Assembly (NCBI RefSeq): GCF_000025325.1
Contig: NC_013745.1
Coordinates: forward strand, 310,001 to 374,000
Source: Haloterrigena turkmenica DSM 5511
GTDB lineage: Archaea; Halobacteriota; Halobacteria; Halobacteriales; Natrialbaceae
Length of the DNA: 64,000 bases
Direction of reading: 5' to 3'
This document shows, one piece after another, positions 9,636-20,030 of the stretch. Below the pieces are notes generated by a model. It saw only the letters and a program-made list of their open reading frames with translations, searched no databases and was not told the DNA's origin. Position 1 is the first letter of the stretch. Each line of letters opens with the position of its first letter. Both the position numbers and the translations under genes were made by a program.

Positions 9636-9697
9636 ATATAACGGGACTCCGTTCCGTAAGCGGCGAACGTTCGACTGTCTCCGCGTACTTCTCACGA
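9636..9697 (+). repeat. Dispersed repeat, copy A (about 62 bp)
   Basis: This block matches 13336-13396 at roughly three of every four bases, in the same orientation. It begins ATATAACG and ends ACTTCTCACGA in both copies. It starts 20 bp after the transposase relic ends. No function is evident. Confidence 0.65.
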
Positions 9698-9821
9698 GCA
9701 GTGATTATTCTCGTTCTCTCCTGTAGTCTCGTAACGGGCGGTAAAACGGTGCTCCGCGCCAGAAGCGCTTAACTAGACGGTGCCCGAAGAACTATTATAT
9801 CGCGTCTCGACGTAAATCGTA

Positions 9822-10130
9822 ATGAGTAGGGCTGCCGACGTCTCGCAGCAATGTGCGTTCCCGACGGCGATCGACGTCACCGCAGTCTTGGACCGACTCG
9901 AAATCCAGTTCCTCGACGTCCACGACCATCGTGCGATCGTTATCTTCGCCGGCGCGATCCTCAACCTCGAGTGCCGCGAGGGTGATCTAACCGCCCTCGA
10001 GCGTGCGGAAATCACCGTTTACGAGCCCCCAGTTCGCAGTAACAGAGATACCGAAAACGAGACCGCGGCCACGGTCGGAGTCATCGACGATTTCGTCGAG
10101 CAACTGGACGCGACGGGCCAGCCTCCGTGA
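9822..10130 (+). CDS. Hypothetical small protein
   Basis: A 102-aa acidic ORF with haloarchaeal codon usage and an ATG about 25 bp after an AT-rich block (9790-9800) that could be a TATA box. It has no membrane segment, cysteine motif or recognised domain; the middle region (IVIFAGAILNLE) looks like a buried beta strand. It lies between transposon debris and ppsA. I do not recognise the family, and it may be a spurious ORF. Confidence 0.4.
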   Translation: MSRAADVSQQCAFPTAIDVTAVLDRLEIQFLDVHDHRAIVIFAGAILNLECREGDLTALERAEITVYEPPVRSNRDTENETAATVGVIDDFVEQLDATGQPP

Positions 10131-10507
10131 ACCGTCATCGGAAATTAGGTCGCGACGACGAAGGCGGTTCGGTAACGAGGACGACGAACTATCGGATTAC
10201 CGCATTTTGTCCGTCACGTTCGCCTGCGGTCAAAGCCGACCGATTCGATCGGTCTTCCGTACCGACGCCGACGAGTCGCCGCTACGTATCGAACCCCGTT
10301 CGTTTGACTCCTCCAAATATCGACGTGAAAGGGACAATCGATTCGAATCAGAAGAAAACGACCGATCGCGGTCATTGTCCGAGACCGACGTCCGGCGAAC
10401 CGAACGACGTCCTCGAGTAGGGCCGACGCCCCGGTCGCTCGGTCAGCGCTTGCGTCGACCCTCGTCCGATCCGCCGACGGTCTCGAGTCACGTTCCGCCC
10501 GTCGAAT
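10131..10507. other. Intergenic, nothing recognised
   Basis: No convincing gene, RNA or repeat was seen between the small hypothetical ORF and the end of ppsA. Confidence 0.5.
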
Positions 10508-12865
10508 TCACTCCGTTCTTCGCGACTCGAGGAGCAGCTTCTGCTCGACGCGCTTGACCTCGTGCTGGACGTCGCGGACGGCGTCGATGTTCGCGGAGAT
10601 GGACGTGACCCCTTCCGTGGCGAGGAACCGGACCATCTCGGGTTTCGAGCCGGCCTGGCCGCAGATGCTGGTGTCGACGTCGTATTCGCGGCAGGTCTCG
10701 ATGACGTCGCCGATCAGCCGCAAAACGGCAGGGTGGAGTTCGTCGAAGCGGTCGGCGACGTTTTCGTTGTTCCGATCGACGGCCAGCGTGTACTGGGTGA
10801 GGTCGTTGGTGCCGAAGGAGGCGAAGTCGATACCTGCCTCGATCAGCTCTTCGACCGCCAGCGCCGCGGCCGGCGTCTCGATCATCGCGCCCCAGCGGCG
10901 CTTCTCGGGGTCGATGCCAGCCTCCTTCATGAGCGACTTGGCCTGGTAGATGTCCTCCGCGTCGTTGACCAGCGGGAACATGATCTCGACGTTGTCGTAG
11001 CCCATCTCGTAGAGCCGCCGAAACGCCTCGAGTTCGTGGGCGAAGACGTCGGGTCGATCGAGCGACCGGCGGATGCCACGGTAGCCGAGCATCGGGTTGT
11101 GCTCCTCGGGTTCGTTCTCCCCGCCCTCGAGCTGGCGGAACTCGTCGGTCGGCGCGTCCAGCGTCCGGACGCGGACGGGACGCGGGTAGAACTCGTCGGC
11201 GACGCCGCGGATGCCGTCGATCAGTTCCTGCGTGTAGGCGTCGGTGCCGTTCTCTTCGATGAACTTCTCGGGCGTCTGGTTCAGCGAGAGGATCATGTGT
11301 TCGGTCCGAAGGAGACCGACGCCGTCGGCGCCGGTCGCGGCCGCGCGCTCGGCGGCCTCCGGGATCGAGACGTTGACCTTCACCTCCGTCGCGGTCATGG
11401 GCTTGACCGGCGACTGCGGCCGGACCTCCTCGACGGGTTCGGTCTCTTCGTCGGGTTCGACTTCCTTGCCCTCGAGGACTGCGCCCTTGTCGCCGTCGAG
11501 CGTGACGAGTTGCCCGTCCTTGAGGACGGAGGTAGCATTGGTGGTGCCGACGATAGCCGGAACGCCCAGTTCGCGCGAGACGATGGCGGCGTGGCTGGTC
11601 ATGCCGCCCTCGTCGGTGACGATCCCTGCCGCGCGTTTCATCGCAGGGACCATGTCCGGCATCGTCATCTCGGTGACGATGATGTCGCCCTCGCCGACCT
11701 TCGCGAGGTCGTCGAGTTTCGTGACGATCCGGGCCGGTCCGCTGACCGTCCCCGGACTCGAGCCCAACCCGTCGACGATGACCTCGCCGGCGCCGTTTGC
11801 CCCCGAATCCGAACCCGGACTCGAGCTCGCGCCGCTGGCGCCGGCGCTCTGAACGCCGCCGCTACCGTCGGTCACCCCTTTCGAGACGTCAAAACTACCG
11901 GTTTCGGTCGCCGCGTCGCCGCCCTCGTCGATGGTGGTGATCGGCCGGGACTGGAGCATGTAGACCTCGTCCTCAACGATAGCCCATTCGACATCCTGTG
12001 GTTCGTCATAGTGGTCCTCGACGCGCTCGCCGAGATCAACCAGCGCGCCGATCTCGTCGTCGGCGAGGACTCGTTCGTTCCGTTTCTCTTGGGGAACCTC
12101 GCGCTCGACGGTCTCGCCGGTTTCTTCGTCTTTCTCGTGCATCACCTTCTTCTCGGCGACGGTGACGTCGACCGAGCGGTCGTCGCGCTCGACGACGTAG
12201 TTATCCGGCGAGACGGCACCGGAGACGACGGCCTCGCCCAGGCCCCAGGCGCCCTCGATGATCATCGTCTGGTCGCCCGTCGAGGGGTGGCTCGTGAACA
12301 TCACGCCCGACTTCTCGGCGTCGACCATCTGCTGGACGACGACCGCGATGTTGACCACCGAGTGGTCGAAGCCCTGCTCTTGGCGGTAGTAGATCGCCCG
12401 CTGGGTAAAGAGCGAGGCCCAGCACTCGCGAACGCGGTCGAGCAGCGCCTCCTCGGTGACGTTGAGGAACGTCTCCTGTTGGCCCGCGAAGGAGGCGTCG
12501 GGCAGGTCCTCGGCCGTCGCCGACGACCGCACCGCGACGAACGCCTCGCCGTCGCCGACCTGCCGATACGACTCGAGGATCTCCTCGCGGAGTTCGTCGG
12601 GGAAGGGGGTCTCGAGGATGAGTTCCTGCGCGCGGTCGGCGGCGTCGGCCAGTGCCGCCGAGTCGTCGGCGTCGACGTCGACGGCCGCGAACAGTTCCTC
12701 GTCGATTTCGGCCGCTTCGATGAACGATCGATAGGTCCCAGCGGTGACGACGAATCCCGGGGGCACGGGCAGCCCAGCACCCGTCAACTCGCCCAGGGAG
12801 GCGCCTTTACCACCGACCGTCTCGAGATCGTCGGCGCTGACCTTTTCTAACCAGAGTACAGCCAT
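10508..12865 (-). CDS. ppsA: Phosphoenolpyruvate synthase (pyruvate, water dikinase)
   Basis: A 785-aa enzyme converting pyruvate, ATP and water to PEP, AMP and phosphate. Domains: an N-terminal ATP-grasp (about 1-320); a low-complexity Gly/Ser linker (about 325-365) that looks haloarchaeal; a swivelling phosphohistidine domain with GGMTSHAAIVSRELGVPAI, where His425 is the phosphorylated residue; and a PEP-binding TIM barrel ending in the catalytic-Cys motif CGQAGSKPEMV. The ATG at 12865 gives the normal N-terminus (MAVLWLEKVSADD). It supplies PEP for gluconeogenesis from pyruvate- or serine-yielding substrates, which suits the catabolic genes in this window. PEP carboxylase lies upstream, divergently transcribed. 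Confidence 0.95.
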   Translation of the reverse strand: MAVLWLEKVSADDLETVGGKGASLGELTGAGLPVPPGFVVTAGTYRSFIEAAEIDEELFAAVDVDADDSAALADAADRAQELILETPFPDELREEILESYRQVGDGEAFVAVRSSATAEDLPDASFAGQQETFLNVTEEALLDRVRECWASLFTQRAIYYRQEQGFDHSVVNIAVVVQQMVDAEKSGVMFTSHPSTGDQTMIIEGAWGLGEAVVSGAVSPDNYVVERDDRSVDVTVAEKKVMHEKDEETGETVEREVPQEKRNERVLADDEIGALVDLGERVEDHYDEPQDVEWAIVEDEVYMLQSRPITTIDEGGDAATETGSFDVSKGVTDGSGGVQSAGASGASSSPGSDSGANGAGEVIVDGLGSSPGTVSGPARIVTKLDDLAKVGEGDIIVTEMTMPDMVPAMKRAAGIVTDEGGMTSHAAIVSRELGVPAIVGTTNATSVLKDGQLVTLDGDKGAVLEGKEVEPDEETEPVEEVRPQSPVKPMTATEVKVNVSIPEAAERAAATGADGVGLLRTEHMILSLNQTPEKFIEENGTDAYTQELIDGIRGVADEFYPRPVRVRTLDAPTDEFRQLEGGENEPEEHNPMLGYRGIRRSLDRPDVFAHELEAFRRLYEMGYDNVEIMFPLVNDAEDIYQAKSLMKEAGIDPEKRRWGAMIETPAAALAVEELIEAGIDFASFGTNDLTQYTLAVDRNNENVADRFDELHPAVLRLIGDVIETCREYDVDTSICGQAGSKPEMVRFLATEGVTSISANIDAVRDVQHEVKRVEQKLLLESRRTE

Positions 12866-13660
12866 GATGTCGACAGAATAGCTGCTGTATCAAGGGATTT
12901 TCGCCTTTTCCACGGAACGTGGCTCCGTTCCGAGACGGCAACGGGAAACAACTGTGATGTAAATGGCCGTGATCGGCCGAAAGAGCCGTGTGTGGGAGGA
13001 TTTCGTTTGAGTTATCGAGCGCTAACTGTTATTTACTATATACCATGAGTTCTCGAATCGGAAATCGCGAGTAGTATCTGTGTCTGACCACGGAACGGTT
13101 CGGAGGTTCTCGCGTTCGGATCAGCGACGAGCGACGGACGGATCGATCCGCTATACTGCGGCATTCGTGACGGTGCCCTCGACGCTGCGTCGAATGGTTC
13201 CGCGTCTCGGTCCAAGAGAACCGGTACTGTTGACGAGAGAGGGGGGCCCTTCAGTGCTGTCTAGATACGCGAAACCGCAAGGGTGAGAGACGTTGGGGTT
13301 GCGGTATCGGCTGTGAGAGTACTATCTAGACCGTGATATAACGAGACTCTGTTCCCTGAGCGGGAAAATTCGGCTGTCTTAGCACACTTCTCACGAAGTG
13401 CATGGAAGGCGGGTACACCACCCGATTTCGACGTAGACGGGAATCCGTCCGCGTGATCGGTCAACTGACCACCGACGGCGTCAGAACGGGCGACAGGGTT
13501 CGGCCCGCCTCTGTCGACGAACTCAGCAGGCCCGATTCCGGCATCCGAGAGCCCGAGAGCAGGACCGAGACGGGTGCCAGTTTACGTCCGTATAGATAGG
13601 GTTATTGTCAATAATCGGCGACTTTATGAGGGTATTCTATGTAACCAGCATAGGTAGATC
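12866..13660. other. Divergent intergenic region between ppsA and ppc
   Basis: About 800 bp without a supported gene. It holds the promoters of the two divergent PEP-metabolism genes and copy B of a dispersed repeat. The ORFs in it have no recognisable similarity and were not called. Confidence 0.55.
13336..13396 (+). repeat. Dispersed repeat, copy B (about 61 bp)
   Basis: Diverged partner of 9636-9697 in the same orientation, sharing ATATAACG at the start and ACTTCTCACGA at the end. The two copies bracket ppsA and the small ORF upstream of it. Confidence 0.65.
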
Positions 13661-16351
13661 ATGCCAACTCACAATAGAGAGATCTCGCGAGACGTCAGAG
13701 AACTCGGCGAACTGCTGGGCGAGGTACTGAAGGACCAGACGTCGCGACAGGCGTTCGAGACGGTCGAGTCGTGCCGGCAGACCGCGGTCGAATACCGCTC
13801 CGGGGAGCGCGAGTCTCGTGACCCGCTGGTAGCGGAACTCGAGGGGCTGTCGCCCCACCAGCAGCGGATCGTCGTGCGTGCGTTTACGACCTACTTCGAA
13901 CTGATCAATCTCGCGGAGGAACGCGAGCGAGTGCGTACGATCCGCACCGAATCCAACGAGGGCACCCTCGAGGACGGTCTTAGCGCTGCGGCCGCAGAAC
14001 TGGGCGAAGAAGACGTCGATACCGTCCACCAAGTGTTGGACGACGTGCTAATCGAGCCGACGTTCACCGCACACCCGACCGAAGCGCGACGGAAAACGGT
14101 CAAATCCAAACTCAGAGATATCTCGACGCATCTCGAGACGCTGGACGAACGGCTGCTCACCGAGAAGGAGCAGTCACAGGTGTGGCGGGACATCGACGCG
14201 GAGGTGACGAGCCTCTGGCAGACCCCACAGGTCCGAAACCGCCAGCCCGAGCCCGAAGACGAGGCGCGCAACGTCCAGTGGTACCTCGAGAACACGCTGT
14301 TCGACGTCGTCAGTGAAGTCTACGACGAACTCGCCGACGCCATCGACGCCGAGGTTGACGGCGACCTCGAGATTCCGAAGCTGTTCGAGTTCCGCTCGTG
14401 GGCGGGCAGCGACCGCGACGGCAACCCCTACGTGACGCCCGAAGTCACTTCGAATACCCTCGAGCGCCAGCGCGAGGTCGTCCTCGAGAAGTACCGCGAG
14501 CAACTCAAGCACCTCTCGGGCGTGCTGAGCCAAGACGGCAGCCGCATCGACACCGACGGCGAGTTCGAGGCCTCCCTCGAGGAAGACCGTGAACGGCTTC
14601 CCGGTAGCGCCCGCATGGCCGAAGAACGCTACCCTGACGAACCGTACCGCCAGAAGCTCAAACTCATGCGCGAGCGCCTCGCGCGCGTCGGCGACGTCCG
14701 TCCGGGCGGCTACGACGACGTCGACGAACTCCTCAACGACCTCGAGATCATCGCACAGAGCCTCCGTAACAACGTGGCCGAAAACGTCGTCGAGGCCCAC
14801 GTCGACCCGATCCGGCGCCAGGTCGCCACCTTCGGCTTCTCGCTGGCCAGCCTCGATCTGCGCGAACATCAGCAGAAGCATACCGACGCTATCGCCGAGG
14901 CCCTCGAGAGCGAGGGGATCGACTACTACGATCTCTCGGAGGCCGAGCGCGTCACGTTCCTGACCGACGCCGTGTTACAGGACGAGCCCGTACTCGACCT
15001 GAGCGAAACCGACGGGCTCTCGGAGGACTCGGCGCGCGTCTTCGAGCTCTTCGACAGCCTCGCCGACTGGCAGACCGAGTACGGCGTCGAGGCCATCGAC
15101 ACCTACGCCATCTCGATGACCGACGAGCCCAGCCACGTTCTCGAGGTGCTGTTCTTGGCCGATCAGGCCGGCGTCGTCTCGTTGCCCGAACACTCGGGGA
15201 TCGACATCGTTCCGCTGCTCGAGACCGAGTACGCCCTCTCGGGAGCGCGACGCATCATGGGGACGCTATTCGAGAACGAGGCCTACAGTCAGGCCCTCGA
15301 GGCTCGCGGGCGGACCCAGGAGATCATGCTGGGCTACTCGGACTCGAACAAGGAGAACGGCTTCCTGGCGGCCAATTGGTCGCTATTTAAAAACCAGCGC
15401 CGGCTGGGCGAGATCTGCGACGATTACGACGTCCAGATGCGGCTGTTCCACGGCCGCGGCGGCTCGATCTCGCGCGGCGGCGGTCCGATGAACGAGGCGC
15501 TGCTGGCGCTGCCGAACAACACCATTACGGGCCAGGTCAAGTTCACCGAACAAGGCGAAGCCATCGCCGAGAAGTACGGCAATCCCCGCATCGCCGAGCG
15601 CAACATCGAGCAGATGCTCAATGCCCAACTCCGGGCGCGCAAGCAGGCGATCAACCAACCCGAAGAGGAGATTCCCTCGGAGTGGACCGACGCGATGGAG
15701 ACGATGGCCGACGCCGCCCGGCAAGAGTACCGGAACCTCCTCGAGAGCGACGGCTTCGTCCGATACTTCGAGCAGGCGACGCCGATTACGGTGATCGAGG
15801 ACCTCAACCTCGGCTCGCGGCCGGCCTCGCGGTCGGGCGAGCGCAGCGTTGAGGATCTCCGGGCGATCCCGTGGGTGTTCTCCTGGACGCAGTCGCGATG
15901 TATCCTCCCGGGCTGGTACGCCGTCGCGACCGGTATCGAAGCGTATCTGGAGGACGGCGGCTCGATGGAGACGCTCCGGGAGATGTACGACGAGTGGCCG
16001 TTCTTCCGGACGACGCTGGACAATGCCGCCCTCTCGCTGTCCCGCACCGATCTCGAGATCGCTGCGCAATACGCGGACATCGCGGATCCCGATCTTCGCG
16101 AGCGGTTCTTCTCGCGCATAACTGCGGAGTTCGAACGTGCGCTCGAACTGATCACCGAGATCGGCCGACGCGACGAACTCCATCCCCGCGACTGGCTCGG
16201 TGAGAACCTCGAACGCCGGAATCCGTACGTCGATCCGCTAAACGTACTGCAGGTCCATTTGCTCGAGCAGACCCATCGCACGGATATCGAGGAGCGGACG
16301 CTTCGATTGACGGTCAAGGGAATCGCTGCCGGGATGAAAAACACTGGGTGA
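13661..16351 (+). CDS. ppc: Phosphoenolpyruvate carboxylase
   Basis: An 896-aa bacterial-type PEPC that carboxylates PEP to oxaloacetate, an anaplerotic step. Diagnostic motifs are present: FTAHPTEARRKTV with the catalytic His, GSDRDGNPYVT, MLGYSDSNKENG, FHGRGGSISRGGGP, and a C-terminus ending in GMKNTG. The length is normal for the family. The ATG at 13661 fits the expected N-terminal helix. It stands divergent from ppsA, so the two PEP-handling enzymes share a regulatory region. Confidence 0.96.
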   Translation: MPTHNREISRDVRELGELLGEVLKDQTSRQAFETVESCRQTAVEYRSGERESRDPLVAELEGLSPHQQRIVVRAFTTYFELINLAEERERVRTIRTESNEGTLEDGLSAAAAELGEEDVDTVHQVLDDVLIEPTFTAHPTEARRKTVKSKLRDISTHLETLDERLLTEKEQSQVWRDIDAEVTSLWQTPQVRNRQPEPEDEARNVQWYLENTLFDVVSEVYDELADAIDAEVDGDLEIPKLFEFRSWAGSDRDGNPYVTPEVTSNTLERQREVVLEKYREQLKHLSGVLSQDGSRIDTDGEFEASLEEDRERLPGSARMAEERYPDEPYRQKLKLMRERLARVGDVRPGGYDDVDELLNDLEIIAQSLRNNVAENVVEAHVDPIRRQVATFGFSLASLDLREHQQKHTDAIAEALESEGIDYYDLSEAERVTFLTDAVLQDEPVLDLSETDGLSEDSARVFELFDSLADWQTEYGVEAIDTYAISMTDEPSHVLEVLFLADQAGVVSLPEHSGIDIVPLLETEYALSGARRIMGTLFENEAYSQALEARGRTQEIMLGYSDSNKENGFLAANWSLFKNQRRLGEICDDYDVQMRLFHGRGGSISRGGGPMNEALLALPNNTITGQVKFTEQGEAIAEKYGNPRIAERNIEQMLNAQLRARKQAINQPEEEIPSEWTDAMETMADAARQEYRNLLESDGFVRYFEQATPITVIEDLNLGSRPASRSGERSVEDLRAIPWVFSWTQSRCILPGWYAVATGIEAYLEDGGSMETLREMYDEWPFFRTTLDNAALSLSRTDLEIAAQYADIADPDLRERFFSRITAEFERALELITEIGRRDELHPRDWLGENLERRNPYVDPLNVLQVHLLEQTHRTDIEERTLRLTVKGIAAGMKNTG

Positions 16352-16775
16352 AATGGGCTACTGAGACGCTGAGACGAGCCGAACGAATTCGCTCCCAACG
16401 CCGATCTCTCCGTTCGGTAAAGGAAACGGCCATCGGCTCTGCTGGAGTTGTGGCTCTCGGTCGAGAACGGATGCAACGAGAGGCACCGTTTAGTTAACAC
16501 AATTTACGAAGCGAGCAGGTCGTAGTTGGTCATGCAGCTCGCAGACCTGCTCAGCGCGGATTACGAGATTGAAGAACCGTATCAGCTCCGAACAGAGGCC
16601 GTCAATTGGATCCGACAGACCGGAAAGACGCACCGATTCACATTCAGAAATATAAGTAGTAGCATAAATGCTCGCCACTAAAAGTTGGACATTTTATGTA
16701 TTGAGTTTTAACCGCCATTATAAACAATGAATATAAATATGATCCGCTCGTGGATGACAATGGAGATATCGATCA
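16352..16775. other. Intergenic with one doubtful small ORF (16532-16681)
   Basis: A 49-aa frame at 16532-16681 starts MQLADLLSADYEIEEPYQL. It has acidic, protein-like composition but no recognised family and no good promoter, and may be a gene remnant. AT-rich sequence at 16700-16745 probably includes the promoter of the formaldehyde dehydrogenase. Confidence 0.4.
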
Positions 16776-17939
16776 ATGTCCATGAATGCCGTCGTCTACA
16801 AAGGCGAACGCGAGGTTGCGGTCGAAGAAGTCGAACAACCCCAGATCGAGCACCCGAATGACGTCGTGATCGACATCACGACGACGTGCATCTGCGGGTC
16901 CGACCTACACATGTACGAAGGGCGGACGGCCGCAGAGTCGGGGATCGTGTTCGGGCACGAGAACATGGGTATCGTGACAGAGGTCGGCGATGCGGTGAGT
17001 TCCCTCGAGGTGGGCGACCGCGTCGTGGCGCCGTTCAACGTCGCCTGTGGCTTCTGTGAGAACTGCGAGAACGGCTACACGGGCTTCTGTACGAACGTCA
17101 ACCCCGGGTTCGCCGGCGGCGCGTACGGGTACGTCGCGATGGGGCCGTATCAGGGTGGTCAGGCCGAGCAACTCCGCATTCCGTACGCGGACTTCAATGC
17201 GCTCAAACTGCCCGACGGGGACGAACACGAGGACTCGTTTGCACTGCTCGCGGACATCTTCCCGACCGGCTGGCACGGCACGGAACTCGCCAACCTCGAG
17301 TCCGGTGACTCCGTCGCTATCTACGGCGCCGGTCCGGTGGGCCTGATGGCGGCCTACAGCGCCAAGCTCAAGGGTGCCGCGGAGATTTACGTCGTCGACC
17401 GCGTTCCCAGCCGCCTCGAACTGGCCGAGGAACACTGCGACGCGACACCGATCAACTTCGAGGAGGGCGATCCGGTCGAACAGATCAAGGACCTCCACGG
17501 CGGCGGCGTGGACAAGGGCGTCGATGCCGTCGGATACCAGGCTATCGATCCGGATAAGGAAGGCGACGACGCGTACGACCCCGCTCGCGAGAACCCAGCT
17601 GTCGTCATCAATAATCTCATCCGGACGGTCCGCCCGACCGGTGAGCTCGGAATTCCGGGACTGTATGTCCCCGATGACCCCGGTGCACCGGACGACATGG
17701 CCGCACAGGGCCGTCTCGGTATCGACTTCGGCCTCCTCTTCGAGAAGGGGCAGGCACTCGGCACCGGCCAGTGCAACGTCAAGGAGTACAATCGCGAACT
17801 CCGCGACATGATCATCGAAGGGCGCGCCGATCCCAGCTGGGTCGTCTCGCACCGCGTCGACCTGGAGGACGCGCCGGAGATGTACGAGAAATTCGACAAC
17901 CGCGAGGAAGGCGTCACGAAGGTCCTGCTGGAACCGTAA
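16776..17939 (+). CDS. Glutathione-independent formaldehyde dehydrogenase (zinc alcohol dehydrogenase family)
   Basis: A 387-aa medium-chain zinc dehydrogenase. The catalytic-zinc region reads CICGSDLHMYEG and GHENMG; the structural-zinc cysteines are in CGFCENCENGYTGFC; the NAD Rossmann motif is YGAGPVGLMAA. The insertions near AYGYVAMGPYQGG and the DPDKEGDD segment are typical of Pseudomonas-type formaldehyde dehydrogenase that needs no glutathione (recalled). It would oxidise formaldehyde to formate with NAD. Rieske demethylation releases formaldehyde and the window also encodes a formate dehydrogenase, so a detoxification and energy role fits. Other short aldehydes or alcohols remain possible substrates. 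Confidence 0.88.
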   Translation: MSMNAVVYKGEREVAVEEVEQPQIEHPNDVVIDITTTCICGSDLHMYEGRTAAESGIVFGHENMGIVTEVGDAVSSLEVGDRVVAPFNVACGFCENCENGYTGFCTNVNPGFAGGAYGYVAMGPYQGGQAEQLRIPYADFNALKLPDGDEHEDSFALLADIFPTGWHGTELANLESGDSVAIYGAGPVGLMAAYSAKLKGAAEIYVVDRVPSRLELAEEHCDATPINFEEGDPVEQIKDLHGGGVDKGVDAVGYQAIDPDKEGDDAYDPARENPAVVINNLIRTVRPTGELGIPGLYVPDDPGAPDDMAAQGRLGIDFGLLFEKGQALGTGQCNVKEYNRELRDMIIEGRADPSWVVSHRVDLEDAPEMYEKFDNREEGVTKVLLEP

Positions 17940-18179
17940 CCCTCGCGCGATCAGACGCCTCCGTTTTTAGCGTGACTGCGTCGCCCTACGTTATACAGTA
18001 ACACACTACTCGCACAGGATTTTTCGTCCCTAGGGCTGGACACGAGGGGCCGAGTATGAGGCGCAGACGAGTACCTGAGTACGACACGAACCGGACAGTC
18101 ACCGGGATGGATCAACGTCGGCTGCGAGGAGTATGCAGGTGCTGGAACGACCAGCGAAGGGATCAGCTCCGGGCGGAGA

Positions 18180-19310
18180 TCAAGCGGATCCGCGGGGGAA
18201 GGGATCAGTAGCGTACGCTTCGGTCTGTTCGTCGGACGCCGCCAGACAGTCGTCGAGTTCGTCGGTCACGGTCTCTTCGTCGAGGTCGCTACCGATGAAC
18301 ACTAACCGCGTCGCCGGGTCGTCGTCTCCCCACTCGCCGATCGGGCCAGCCTGGATGGACGGACCGGCCTGACTCACCCCGAGAACCGTCTCCGGGCGAC
18401 TCGCCACCCACGCGAACCCTTTCGCGCGGATAATCTTGCCGTCCCAGTCGTCGAGCCACGCGTCGAACCGCTCGGGGTGGAAGGGACGCTCTCGCCGATA
18501 GACGAACGACTCGACGCCGTGCGCCTCGGCCGCCGAAACGGCATCGTCACCGTGGTCGTGACCCGGATGCTCGTTTGCTGCGTCTCCGGACAGAGCTCGC
18601 TTCCAGCCTTGCTGCCGCCGTGCCGCTTCGAAGTCGAACGATCCGGTGTCGAGAACGACACTCGGGTCGACATCGCTGTACGTCGTTCGATGAAGCGTCG
18701 CACGCGGCTGGAGTTCGCGGATGGCGGCCTCGATAGACTCCCGCGTATCATCAGGAACCATATCGCATTTGTTCAGCAGCAACACGTCGCAGAACTCGAT
18801 CTGGTCGACCAACACCTCGGTCAGCGGGCGCTCCGGATCCGGGGCAGCATCCGGGAGGGATTCTTCGGAATCGAACGCTTTCCAGAACCCGTAGGCGTCG
18901 ACGACCGAAACTGTCGTATCGAGGCGGAACCGGTCCGGAAGGCTGTCTTCTTTTGTCCCCTCCGTAAGCGCACGAGCGATGGGAATCGGCTCGCTGATTC
19001 CCGACGCCTCGACGACGAGGTAGTCGAACGAGCGCTCCTCGGCCAACCGCGTCGCTTGAGCGACGAGGTCGTCCTGGAGCCGACAGCAGATACACCCGTT
19101 CGAGAGGTCGACGACACCCTCCTCCGTCTCGTCGGCGATCAACTCCGCGTCGACGTTGACCTCGCCCATGTCGTTGACGATGACGGCGATTCGCCTATCG
19201 CCGGGGTTGTTCAGCAGTCGGTTGACCAGCGTCGTTTTACCCGCACCCAGCGGTCCACTGATAACGGTGATCGGAATCTCCGATGGAGACGTGACCATTC
19301 CGTATGGCAT
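18180..19310 (-). CDS. CobW/COG0523-family GTPase metallochaperone
   Basis: A 376-aa G3E GTPase with P-loop ISGPLGAGKTTLVN, the metal-binding GCICC motif (NGCICCRLQDD), the NKCD base-recognition motif and a C-terminal CobW_C domain (about 270-376). A His-rich stretch, HPGHDHGDD, lies between the domains, as in zinc chaperones of this family. It would hand a metal, probably zinc, to a client enzyme; the zinc formaldehyde dehydrogenase is a neighbour, but a link is only a guess. The ATG at 19310 places the P-loop about 15 residues in, as usual. Confidence 0.88.
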   Translation of the reverse strand: MPYGMVTSPSEIPITVISGPLGAGKTTLVNRLLNNPGDRRIAVIVNDMGEVNVDAELIADETEEGVVDLSNGCICCRLQDDLVAQATRLAEERSFDYLVVEASGISEPIPIARALTEGTKEDSLPDRFRLDTTVSVVDAYGFWKAFDSEESLPDAAPDPERPLTEVLVDQIEFCDVLLLNKCDMVPDDTRESIEAAIRELQPRATLHRTTYSDVDPSVVLDTGSFDFEAARRQQGWKRALSGDAANEHPGHDHGDDAVSAAEAHGVESFVYRRERPFHPERFDAWLDDWDGKIIRAKGFAWVASRPETVLGVSQAGPSIQAGPIGEWGDDDPATRLVFIGSDLDEETVTDELDDCLAASDEQTEAYATDPFPRGSA

Positions 19311-19571
19311 CTCGTGTCGACGGATAATGAATCTCCCGTCATCACCGAGAGTGATGGTTGGGCGTCCGCTCCAATAGCGGCGATACAGAGGCCGTTATCG
19401 AAGTTCTGTGTTCGTGGCCGGCATCGAGTCGGAACAGGGACACGTCCGCTATAGACTCGCTCACCCCGCCTACAACAGATAATCTACTTGGTGTGTTGTG
19501 AAGAACGGGAAAACGTGCCGTTTCGTCTAGCTCAATACGGGAAAACTCACTCTCTCGTCGCCTCTGAGCAA

Positions 19572-20030
19572 TTACGCCTGCTTCCGCAGGTACTCGATGA
19601 CGGTTCCGGTGTCTTGTCCAACCCATCGCCCTGCGTAACGATCGAACCGCCGCCATCGCCGAACTCCGCCGTGACATCGTCGACAACCTCGCCGGCGTCC
19701 GGTTCGCCCGTTGTCGCGACGACCAGGAACGAACTACCGTTGACGCCGGTACGTGCGATTACGTCCGCCGCGCGTTCGGCGTTCTTTCTCTCATCGATCC
19801 GCATTCGGATGGCTGTGAGATCGATAGCGTACTCAACACGGACGAGATCGGGACACGGATTCGAGACGTCCAGCACCGCTATCGGGCCGACCTCGCTGGT
19901 GTTTCTTACGTGCGTGCCGCAGGCCGCGACGTCCTACTCGTCGATCTCGATTACGCGAACCGTATCGGACGATTCGCCGTTATATTCGATAGCATCGACT
20001 TGCGTGCGATCATCAAATAAACCCAATCTA
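19572..20030 (-). pseudogene. Alanyl-tRNA editing protein (AlaX-type), C-terminal relic
   Basis: The minus strand reads TVRVIEIDE, a stop (TAG where the family has Trp), then DVAACGTHVRNTSEVGPIAV, LVRVEYAIDLTAIRMRIDER, and a DHHA1-like end EFGDGGGSIVTQGDGLDKTP. After that a frameshift leads to VIEYLRKQA and a stop. The CxTH metal-site motif of AlaX/AlaRS editing domains is visible. The N-terminal half of the same gene lies at 20540-21010, on the other side of a small transporter gene. It is non-functional as it stands. Confidence 0.75.

Noticed and set aside
10562-12850. 762-aa open frame opposite ppsA
   Set aside because: Antisense shadow of a certain gene; long antisense frames are common in GC-rich haloarchaeal DNA. 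The composition is Arg/Val/Asp mirror sequence and no domain is visible.
16532-16681. 49-aa frame starting MQLADLLSADYEIEE
   Set aside because: Composition is plausible but there is no family, no promoter and no neighbour on the same transcript; left as a remark in the intergenic entry.
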